DNA of 64,000 nucleotides from the NCBI GenBank assembly GCA_023362775.1, contig JALMGJ010000006.1, positions 5,651,001 to 5,715,000 on the forward strand, in the 5' to 3' direction. The stretch is from Charina bottae. Its lineage: Eukaryota > Chordata > Lepidosauria > Squamata > Charinaidae. The position numbers were made by a program, and so were the translations under genes. Below are positions 38,801-50,800 of this stretch, piece by piece. Within the stretch, counting starts at the first letter, position 1. Each line of letters starts with the position of its first letter. The notes below the pieces were generated by a model. That model did not search any database and was not told the DNA's origin. It worked only from the letters and a program-made list of their open reading frames with translations.

Positions 38801-41800
38801 GAGCCAAGCGTCTAATGCACTTTCCAGTGTTATTTAAAAATGCTTTCCAGCAATGCTAACTCAGATCTAGCCTCCCTTGAGTGAGCAACCTCTGGCCATA
38901 TTTTCATCCAGCCACTGTCACCCTTTCAGCTTGTTGCTCTTCCATTCCATTCCACTTCAAACCATCTTTCTTCCTCCTTTCCTTTTCAGATGCTGTCTCT
39001 TTCTGACCTCAGTCCAAAGCAAGGACCAGTATCGGGCGGTACGCAAGTCACGATCACGGGCAAAAACCTGAATGCGGGAAGTAACGTTTCCGTAATGTTT
39101 GGAGAATACCCTTGTCTTTTCCACCGGTAAGGTTCAGCAAGCTTTGCCTGCGTGGGGAAAAGAAGGAGGCCATAAAAGCAGCAATTCTGTAACTCAAGAG
39201 TTGCGAAGCAGCTGGTAGAGAATGTAGGCATCATTTTGGCTGTACAACGTGGTCATCTGAATTACCTTTCCTAGCAAAATCCAGAAGGAGTCTGGGGGCA
39301 CCATTTCCACCTAATGAACTGCATTGCCGCTGTGTGCATCTGATGAAGTCAGCTGCAGCTCACAAAAGCTTAAGCCCTTTCATAAAAATTGTTAATTGGA
39401 AAAAATGCTACCAGACTCCTGATTTTTGCTAACATAGATAACATGGTTCTTCTACCCATTTCTATGCTAATGGGCAAAGCGTTGATGTCACCCGCTAAGA
39501 GAAGCAAAAAAATAACGGCAGATGCTCGGAGAGGCTCAATAAACTATCCTCTGGGTTAACTACACTTATTGACACTTTGTAGAAAGCAGTCACTTGAGGC
39601 CTGGGGCATCCACTGGGGGCTGTCAAAATCTGCAAGAAGGCAAGCGTGGCGTTGCAGCACCTGTCACCTTGCAGATTTTGATGCACGTATCCTGCAGACA
39701 GTTCTGCTTTGGTTCCCGATATGTATTCTCCTTGGCTTAAATGCCCCCAGAGATACTGCTTGCATCAAACGTAGGGCTGTGGGGAGCTTCAATGGAGGCC
39801 TTAGCTTGATGATGCCTCATGAAGCAACACAGCTGCCCTGTTTTGAATATCCAAGAGATGCTACTTCATTGCTTTTGGGGGCGGGGGGTTAATTCTGATA
39901 GACAATAGGAACTCTAGCTCCCTGCACTACATGTACAGAAAACTCATTAGTGCAGAGCTTTCCAAACTGTGTGTCCGGACACGTTGGTGTGTCGGCTGCA
40001 GTGTCTAGGTGTGTCACAGCTGCTGCTGCCTCCTGGCTTCCACGCAGGTCCTAGTGCCTGCCTTGTGCCCTGCTGTAAGAGTGTCGCGAAATGATGCCCT
40101 GCTGTAAGAGTGTGTTGCGAAATGATGCATGTCTAAAAAGTGTGTCACCAACATGAAAAGTTTGGAAAGCTCTGCATCAGTGCTTTTAGCAAAGTGCTTT
40201 TGCTGAAAACGTTGGATTTGCCTATCAAAGCTTTGAGTCATCTGAAGGACCTCACCAAAGATAGAAGTGTCATCTCCTCACCTCAACAAGGAGAATCACA
40301 TTGTCCACCCCCATATAAAGCACCTCTTTGAGATAGAGCCACACTGCCTCATCCAGATCAAATTCAATGGTATGTTTGGGGACAAATCAGATGGAGGGAA
40401 GATGTTTTGGGGGAAAATAGGCCCCACATTCAACACTGATGCACATTCCAGGTAAGCGTTCCACTTGGCTGCTTCTGTTTCAAAAGAAAAGGAGGATCTG
40501 CACTTTGAAAAATCACGTTAGGTTCATTTTGACCCTTTGTTACCCAGGGAAAAACCACTTCAGCGGCTGGTAGTGATTTGGAAAAGAAACCGCGCTATTA
40601 AACTTCAAAGGAAACTCGGTTTGGCAAGTGTGAAGGTTTTTACCCAGAAAAAAGCAAACCATATCATTTGATTCATAACAGATGATTACAGTATTTAATT
40701 TCAAATTCCAGTTGCTTAAGAGAAGGACTTTCCAAAGTTCAGAATTCTTCCAGTCCTCTATCATAGTAGCTTCCACCAGCAAAAATATTAGCTAAAACAT
40801 TGAAGGTTGAAGACCTTTGGACATTATCTAAGCCTGGCCTGATTTATCTTCTTTCATTTTCCTAACAGGAGAACTGCAAAATACATTATGTGCAACACCA
40901 CAGCTTTTGGTAATGTCTTGGAGAAGAACACGGTGGATGTATCTGTGAAGGTGGACAAGGCCACGTTGCACAAGGAGCTCGAGAAGGCTAAAATGCACAA
41001 GGAGCTGAAGTTTAAATATGTGGAGGATCCAACCATTTTGAGAATTGAGCCCGAATGGAGCATTGTCAGGTAATGATGTCATGAGGAAGGATATGTCTAT
41101 ACTTCTATACAGTTGCCAAATCCTCCCCCTAAAACAAAAATCTATATAGATATATAAAGCTTGAGGGATTTTTTTTTTTTAGAAAAAGATTCAGGTCCAG
41201 CAGATCTCTAAGTCATTTTTTAACTGGAGAAACTTTGGGATGTGGCCTATAGAAGTCTTCTCTTCCCCCCCCCCCAATGTTTAAATGGGGAGGGGGGTTG
41301 CTTTACAGCAGTTACAAGTTCTTTGAAGAAACTAGTTTCTGGGTTCTTCCTGCACAAGCCATATGATCATGCAACACTTCTTGGACTGGCCAGGCACACA
41401 GGCACCCACAGCAAACCATGATTATGTGAAAATGGTGATGCGTGCAGTGATGTCCTGAAGCAAACTCTGCCCTTACGCATGTGTGTCTTGATATCTGATG
41501 CTAGTGTGCAAGTAACCCATTTTACCTCATGATGTCAAAACACATCCGATGCCTGTGGCTATGAAGACACCTGCATTTTTAAAAACCTTTATAAAGCACA
41601 CCAGGTTTTATAAATATTTAAAGATACAATAGAGGAACTTCTCAACCATCTTGGAAAGGGTCTGATGTACAACCCAATCATCCCGCCCGTGGATTTGTTT
41701 CTTCTGGGTGAGAAGAGATGCTATCTGGAATTCATTCTGGTAGTATCTGTCTGGATTGACAGGAAGTAAGATCTAAATATGTTCCCATTGGGATTCTAGC

Positions 41801-44800
41801 TAGTACGCCGCCGCCTCCTCCTCCTCCTCCTCCTCCTCCTCCTCCTCCTCCTCCTCCTCCTTGTCAGTGTTGTCCATGTATTTGCCACAAGTCAAGTCTC
41901 TGCAGTTTTCATGGCAGCATTTTCAGAAGTGGTTTGCCCTCCTTCTCCTCCTCCTCCTCCTCCTCCTCCTCCTCCTCCTCCTCCTCCTCCTCCTCCTCCC
42001 TGAGAGAGCAGGACTGGCCCAAAATAACCTAGCTGGCTTTGTCCCTAAGGCAGGGCTAGATCATGGATTCCTGGTTCCTAGTTTCTAGTCCAGCACCTTC
42101 ACCACTAGACCAAACTGGCGGTCAGTGCATGGACATTTCCCTGCAGATTTCCAAGCAGCATTTTCGGAAGTGGTTTGCCCTGGCCTTCTTCTCCTTCCTC
42201 GGGCTGAGAGACAGGGACTGGCCCAAGGTCACCCAGCCGGCTTTCATGCCTAAGGCGGGACTAGAACTCTCAGTCTCCTGGTTTGCCATTGGCTCCTTCC
42301 TAGGGCTGAAAGACAGGGACTGGCCCAAGGTCTCCCAGCCGGCTTTCATGCCTAAGGCGGGACTAGAACTCTCAGTCTCCTGGTTTGCCATTGGCTCCTT
42401 CCTAGGGCTGAGAGACAGGGACTGGCCCAAGGTCACCCAGCTGGCTTTGTGCCTAAGGCGGGACTAGAACTCTCAGTCTCCTGGTTTGCCATTGGCTCCT
42501 TCCTAGGGCTGAGAGACAGGGACTGGCCCAAGGTCACCCAGCTGGCTTTGTGCCCAAGGCAGGACTAGAGCTCATGGTCTCCCAGTTTCTAGCCTGCGAC
42601 CTTAACCACTACACCAAACTGGCTCTCTTTTAATTCCTAGCTAGTATATTCACACCAGCCAATGACAACAACTTCAACATATCTGCACAGTTCTTGGGAC
42701 TTGAAATAAAAACTCATCCTGTCCTTGGAGGGCATATGAATGGAGAAGTCATTTTTTTCTCCCAATCCATGATATTTTTACAGGTGCTCATCTCCAGGTC
42801 TGTTCTGTCTCATTATTGCATTAATTTGCATTTAAAAAAATACTTCAAGATTTGCATATGCAGGTTTGATCCAATTTGATTTCGAAATACACATTTTAAA
42901 ATGCATCTTGAGAGTTTTTGAGCAGAGGTGTGAAATTCTGAGAACAGTTACATTCCAACCCTTGCATATATTAGTAAAAAATATACAAGGAGCGTTCTGT
43001 AAGTAGAAACAGCTTGTAAAACTGCATATATTAGGAAAGTGTGCATAAAAATGCAGATGAATGGGTGGGAGACTTCTAAAAAATTGTGCAAAATGATACA
43101 GAGATGGGATGCAATGAAGGTAAGATGGAGAGAAAATGAGAAACAGAGATAAATTGAAATTCACACATCTCTCCATCCCTAATTATATCTCAGAGCTAAA
43201 AAAAATCATTCCCACTAGTTTAACAGATTTGGGGATGCATTTATTTAAAAAAAAAATCTCTAAAGCAGCTTTCAATTGTTAAGAGGACAGATTATGGTGA
43301 TCATGATGGAATAAATTCAAGTCTATGCTTGATTTATGTGATTTAGCAAAAAAAGGGGGGGTTGTTAGAAAGCAATTGCTCTTGAGGGACAGGATCGCAC
43401 CAAATTTTCCAATTTGGTAAAGTCCCCAGTGTTCAGCGAATTCATTGCCATATTTATTTTGTATCAGTTAAAAGTTTTGCAGACTTCAGCAAACCCTGAA
43501 CTTCCTTTTATTATCGTGGTCATTTCTTTATCAGGATCCCAACCAGTTGCAGCTTCCTTCAGCTGTCCTTGTGCTAACAATCACGTAGCCCCATTCCTTC
43601 CCAAGAAATTCAATCAACTCATCAAAATTTGAGTGCATAACTTTCCTCTAAACCAGTGTTTTCCAACCTTGGCAACTTTAAGACGTGTGGACTTCAACTC
43701 CCAGAATTCCCCAGCCAGCCAAGCTGGCTGGGGAATTCTGGGAGTTGAAGTCCACACGTCTTAAAGTTGCCAAGGTTGGAAAATACTGCTCTAAACAACC
43801 ACTCACAGCTGAGTATTGGGTACTCATGTACCGAGTATTTGCACCCCAGCTTTCTTAGCCAATTGTGCTGCACCCACACCCAGTTCCCAACCCATCCTAC
43901 CTCTGGTCCTCTTGGTTCAATTCCAGGCATCTTCTCCTCCAGCTGGGCGACCTGCTGGACTCTTCTCCTGAATTTTACCTAATGGTCAAATTTGTGTGTG
44001 CAAATGAAACAAAGCAACAAATGAAATTCTTCTGGCCAGTTGCTCCAAATCAGTTGACATATTTGGTCTGCTTTCAATGGTCTGCACGCTCATAGGTCAG
44101 ATTGAAAATGAATGAATAAATCAATTATACCATCACCAGTTGGAAGCTGTTGAATTAACTCTACTTGTGCAAACCGATGGATGAGACTTACAGTTGACTG
44201 ATTTTGAGCAGCTGGCCAGAATTTCATTTTTTGTTGTGTTTCATTTGCAGACACAGATTTCCCCTCTGAATTTGAAGTTGCTAGCTTCACTCTGAGAGGC
44301 GTCCATGGGGATGGATTGTAAGATTCCTGCTAATTTTGTCTTTTTTTATTCTGCTTGTTCGTCCATCAGTGGAAATACACCTGTTACGGTTTGGGGCACA
44401 AACTTGGATCTCATCCAGAACCCTCAGATCCGGGCCAAGTATGGTGGGAAAGAACACATCAATGTGAGTGTGATTTGAAAAAGGGGATACACAATGGCTA
44501 AAAGAAGGAAATGTGGGGGATCAATTGTCTCAGGGAATGTTGTGTCTTCTCCTGGCCAATGCCTAGGGCAGAGCTTTCCAAACTGTGTGTCGTGACACAT
44601 TAGTGTGTCGGCTGCAGTGTCTGGGTGTGTCGCGGCTGCTGCTGTCTCCGAGCGCTGCCAGGATTCCGCGCAGATCCTAGTGCCTGCCTTGTGCCCTGCT
44701 GCCTCCAAACCTGCCCTGCCAGGGCGCAGGTCCTAGTGCCTGCCTTGTGCCCTGCTGCCTCCATACCTGCCCTGCCAGGATTCTGCACAGGTCCTAGTGC

Positions 44801-47800
44801 CTGCCTTGTGCCTTGCTACCTCCAAACCTGCTGTAATTCCGCGCAGGTCCTACTGCCTGCCTGGTGCCTTGCTCCCTCCAAACCTGCTGTGATTCCGCGC
44901 AGATCCTACTGCCTGCCTTGTGCCTGGCTGCCTCCAAACCTGCCCTGCCAGGATTCTGTGCAGGTCGGAGTGCCTGCCTTGTGCCCTGCTGCCTCCAAAC
45001 CTGTGTGATTCCGCGCAGGTCCTAGTGCCTGCCTTGTGCCCTGCTATAAGAGTGTGTCACGAAATGATGCATGCCTAAAAAGTGTGTCACCAACATGAAA
45101 AGTTTGGAAAGCTCTGGCCTAGGGAGTTTTCACCCTCTGTGGGGCTTCAATTACTCATGGTAAGAAGGGGGTCACTTGCTAACACTGCTCCCTTTTGACA
45201 TTACCTACATTGTATGTAATGAGTCCATGAGTTGGGGCAAACTTCTTCAGCAGGAAGGCTTTTCCTGTGACGGAATGTGAGGGAGACCTTGGAAAACAGA
45301 GGGAAGAGATGCTACCTAGGGAACGATCAGATAAAAGGAAAGGGAGTCCATGAGAGGGTAAGGGTCTAAAGAAGAAATTTAGGAAAGACCCGCCCTGGCC
45401 ACTCAAGTGATAAATAGGGAGGGAGGGAGGTTTGTACTTTCAGACTTGCAAGATGCTGTTAATGCAGCCTTACAATAAAGTAGAATTAGTTCATCTAGTC
45501 GTGTTTCCTGTCTGGTTTACCTGGAAGGGCTGACATTTCCAGAGGTCAACACCGCATGGGGCACCTGTATGGAAGGCTGTTGGACTGCAGAACTTTGCTT
45601 CCAACTCATAGACGGAGGACAGATGCATGGAGCTCACTTGCATTCCCAGTCTGAATGCTTAAGGAGCTTCCTCTCCAATAAAATTCATTCCTGGGAGATG
45701 TGCATCTTAAGCCACCTGCCAGAGAAGCTTCATCTCCTTACCTTCCACCTCCTCCTTCATATTATTCCTTGACTTCCGGAATAATTGAATAATTGAAATA
45801 ATCCATTTCATGCTCAGGAGAACTGTTTTGAAATTTGCAGTCAATACGGGACATTAACTCCTTGGGACAGACAATTTAGATTGAAAACTGGTTCAAATTC
45901 CATATGTTTTATTGCCCCTACAAGAAGGTATATAATTAATTTTAATTCAAGGGACAAGGATTTTTTGTTTTTGTTTTTTTGCACAACAGTCAGTTTCTTT
46001 GCAGAATAGAATAGAATAGAATAGAATAGAATAGAATAGAATAGAATAGAATAGAATAGAATAGAATAGAATAGAATAGAATACTTTATTGGCCAAGTAT
46101 GACTAAACATACAAGGAATTTGACTTCGGTGCAAGAGCTCTCAATGTATTTAGTAAAGGTAAAGGCTCCCCCCGCACAGTTGTGCAGTCGTGTCCGACTC
46201 TAGGGGCCGGTGCTCATCTCCGTTTGTTAGCCGAAGAGACAGCGTTGTCCGAAGACGCTTCCACGGTCATGTGGCCGGCATGACGTGTGCGGAACGCTGT
46301 TACCTACCCACCGAAGTGGTACCTACTCATCTACTTGCATTTGCATGCTTTCGAATTGCTAGGTTGGCAAGAGCTGGGGCGAGTGCAGGAGCTCACTCCG
46401 CTCGCAGGGCTAGGGATTCGAACGTCCGAACTTGAGATCTTCCGATCGACAAGCCTGGCGTCTTACCTGCTGAGCCACCACGCCACCATATGTATTTACC
46501 TAACAATCAAATGTATTTACCTAACATCAAAAAAATAAACAATAATAAATTATACAATCAAGAAAAGAAAAATTAAGAAAAAATAATGGCATTAATGTGA
46601 ACATGAGAAGACTCATCAAAGGTTGAGTTAGCCAGATCATAAACTACTTGCATTCCTCAAAGAAAGACCTACTGAATTCAATGGGGTTTATTCCAAGGAA
46701 GGCCAGGTATTCAATAACAGCCCAAAGGTTCCCTTTGAATATTTGTGCAGGTTTGGGAATGGTTCCCCCTCTCTGCAGTGCCAATTGTAGATATGGATGC
46801 AGTACATTTATGTGTCCTAATGTCGGATGCCATGATGAATCGGGTTGCTCTTCAACCTTCCTTGCTCTCTATTTCAGGTCTGCGAAGTTCAGAATGAGAC
46901 CGAAATGGTCTGCCAAGCTCCAGCATTAACAGTTGACCCTAATAACCAGTCTGATCTCATGGAACGGCCAGATGAGTTTGGCTTCATCTTGGACAATGTC
47001 TACTCCTTGCTGATCCTCAATAAGACCAACTTCACCTACTATCCAAACCCTGTCTTTGAGGCTTTCAGTCCCCCCGGGGTTTTGGAACTGAAGCCAGGAA
47101 CCCCTGTGATATTGAAGGTACGGGGGAAGGATGATCCAATATGCAAGTCCTTTCCAAATCTTTGATAGTGAGGAAACCAGGAGTGGTTTCGTATGTCTCC
47201 TTTCAACAGGAAATGCTATCTCTTGCTGGAGTGTCTGAAACACTGTCAGTTCTAAGCTGCCATTCCAAAGTTTATATTGGGGGGGGGCATAGGAAACTAC
47301 CCCTTCCTTCCAATTTCCTTTGACTCCTGGATGCAGCACATCCATCCATCTGGTTTCTCTTGCCCTAGGGGAAGAACCTAACGCCACCGGTAGCAGGAGG
47401 AAATGCAAAGCTGAATTACACAGTGCTGGTTGGGGAGAAGCCCTGTGTGGTCACCGTCTCAGATGTGCAACTGTTGTGCGAATCCCCAAATCTTACAGGA
47501 CGACATAAAGTCACGGTAAGGAATAGCGCTTGCGTGCAGTGGGGCAAAGGCTGTTTACTTCCTGAAAAAAACACTCCCGCCTTGCAACCTTGAGTGCAAT
47601 GTTCCAATGCAACGAGAACAAATTTACCTTACAGGTAGTCCTCGCTTAACAACCACAATTGGGACCGGAATTTCGGTTGCTAAGCGAAACGGTCATTAAG
47701 CGAATCTGACCCAATTTTATTACCTTTTCTGTGGTGGTCATTAAGTGAATCACCACAGCCATTAAGCGAACCACATGGTTGTCAAGCGAACCACGCGGTC

Positions 47801-50800
47801 CCCCATTGATTTTGCTTGCCGGAAGCTGGCTGGGAAGGTCAAAAATGGTGATCACGTGACCATGGGGTGCTGCGACAGTCATAAATGCAAACTGGTTGCC
47901 AAGCACCCGAATCACGATCATGTGACCATGAGGACGCCGTGACTGTCGTAAGTGTGAGGACCGGTCATAAGTCGGTTTTTTCAGCACCGTCATAAGTCCG
48001 AACCATTGCTAAACGAATAGGACTACCTGTATTCCTCTTTTTTTGCAAAATTTACTATTCTACTCTTCCTCACTTATTCCTATGTTGCTAGTAATGGGAA
48101 GAGCCCCACTTCAATCATCATCAGTCCCCTGGATTCTGAGATTTCAGCTGCAAGTTTCCCATGTTCTTTCCATTACCCCTTAGAACCATGACGCCTAGTG
48201 ACTTCATCTTTCACGAGGAGAGGAGAATGCTAGAGCAGTGTGTCTTGGGCTTAGCGAGTTAGCTTAGTGCCTTGCTCTCTCCTTAGGCTCGTGTCGGAGG
48301 CATGGAGTTCTCCCCAGGCATGGTGAACATCTCCTCCGACAGCCCTCTCAGCCTGCCTGCAATTGTCAGCATTGCCGTGGCCGGGGGCCTCCTCATCATT
48401 TTCATCGTGGCCGTCCTGATCGCCTACAAGCGGAAGTCTCGGGAAAGCGATCTCACTCTGAAGAGGCTGCAGATGCAGATGGACAATCTGGAATCCAGGG
48501 TGGCTTTGGAGTGCAAGGAAGGTACTACCAGCCAAAGGGGCTTGCCAAGGCTTTGGGTGGATTGCTGTCAGCCTTGCGAGGTAGTCCAGACAGGAAGCAC
48601 GCCCAGATGAGCTAGTTCTACTTTACTGTAAGGTTGCATTAACAGAACCTTGCAAGTCTGAAAGGACATCTCTCCCCCCTCGCCTTTACAGCCGAAGAAA
48701 CTAGGGAGGGTCCCTCCTGAGGCGTTTGCCACACCTTTCCCATTCCTTCTGCGGGCTCAGCTGCCTCTTATCCGACCGTTGTCTAGTCTGCGGCTCTTTC
48801 CCCAATCTCCCAAGGCCATTCCCACACACCATTACAATTGCTCAATTATTGGGGAAGTGAGGATGGAGGCAGACATGCCTATGGGAAAATAGAAGACCAG
48901 TTGAATGGATTGGATAAGGATGAAAGGTCTTGAAAATGACACTGGCTAGAAGACTTGAGACCTCTGTTTTCCCTGTGGCTGAAATAGGAATTACCTGTTT
49001 GAGAGCCCAGCAGGTGGGGAATGGACGAGATCTATTTTTTTTTATCAATTTTATTAAAGTTTTAGATATACATAGTTAAAAGTTAGAAATGAAAAGGAAA
49101 TAGAAATACAAATCAAAGAAAGAAGAGGAAAAAGTGCAGTAAAGAAAAAGAAAGAGAAAAAGAAAAAGATAAGAAATAGAAATTGGTTAACTTCCGATTG
49201 ATCTCTGGTCATAGTAATTTAACAGATTTATCATACCTGCTAGCTCTATATATAACATTCAAAAAACCTTTCCTGTCTAATATATCAATTTGTATATATT
49301 TTAATCTTTAATACCCCATATAAGCTTTGCCCCCCCTGCATGTTACAAATAGTCAATCAATGGTTTCCACTCCTTAATAAAATAATAATTTGAATTTTCT
49401 TTTAATAAACATGTCAATTTATCATTTTCTGCCAATCCATCAATTTTAACATCCAATCTTGTGTCATTGGTAAAATCTAATTTTCCCAATTTTTAAGAAG
49501 TCCTTCTAAGTCAGCCATTTATCTCTATTTCTTACTTCTATCTATGAAATGCTTCTTGTGTTCTCCTGGTGCATCCCTCATATCTGTCTTATATTTCTCT
49601 AAACATGTTTTTACTTTTAAAGTAGAGGCTATCCTTAACTTTTGCCCTTTGAACACTTTCTTTTCTCTAGCATACCATGAATTAGCTCTGAAAGTTTTAT
49701 CTATTTCCAAATCCAAATCTTGTTCTCTCATTTCTAGAAGTTTAACTAATTCAAAAACAATCCTTTCTCTTGCTTTTTCATTGAATTGTTCTAGGGATGC
49801 ACTCAATCTCAAAGTATGTTCTTTTTCTATCATTTCTGCTAAAGCAGTAATATCTAAGTTGTATTCAACTTCTTTAATGACACTTTCTGAGTTAGTCTCT
49901 AATTTCTGCATCTGGCCATGCATCTCTTTAAATTCCCCTGATAAGGTATTAACCACTTCCTTAACTATCTGCACTTCTTTTTTAAATTCTTGTTTTATTT
50001 CCTGGGTTGGTTCTTCTTTCGCCTCTTCCATCTTCTTAACTACTTGTTGTCCCAATAAATCCATCTTTTTGTCCATCTTTTTTTCTAAAGTAAATAAATT
50101 TTCTATCTTCTTGTTGATTTGTTGACCCAAGTTTATAAATGCATCCATTTTTTTTTATTTGATAAAGTAATTGCGTCCAGAATTGCATCCAGGATTTTTT
50201 TCTCTTCTGATGGTGGAGTTTCCATTAATACTGCAGTTATTGAAAGTTCTATAGATGCACTTCCAGTTTCTTTTTCTTTCTCTTTGTCACTCTTCCTCCT
50301 CAATGCCATATTCGTCATAATGTAGATAATATTCCTGTAAAAGAAAAAAAAGAGGAGAGAGAGAGAAATTAAAAAAAGGAGAGAGATAATAATTGTTGCA
50401 ATGGTTGTTTACAAAAAGGAGGAAGTAAGGAAATACAAAAAGTAAAAACAATCCTTTAAAAAATAGTTGTTGTAATAACAAGATTGTAGTCCATTAGGTA
50501 TATGAGTCCATATAAATGTAAAAACAAAAGAAAAAAAAGAAGAAAGAAACTTCTTTGAACTGGAGACAAAATAAGAGTAAAAACAATAAACAATTCTAAG
50601 ACGCCAGCTTACATCCCTCCAATTCAACCATAAAAAAAGAAAAAGGTAGAAAGCAAAAAAGAATCTACAATAATCCAATTTATTTTTTCACCCAGAGTAC
50701 ACTTTAAACAATCAAATTTCAATAAAAAGAAAGTCCAGTTAAAACATAAAAAGTTTAAAAGGCATCTTGTAATCCAAATGATATTCCAGAAGTTTAAAAG

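Noticed and set aside
44625..45008. 127-codon Cys/Ala/Pro-rich frame with internal repeats
   Set aside because: Lies wholly inside the tandem array of a hAT-like MITE.
49544..50125. 193-codon plus-strand frame
   Set aside because: It is the antisense shadow of the L1 ORF1 frame, which has the expected coiled-coil composition.
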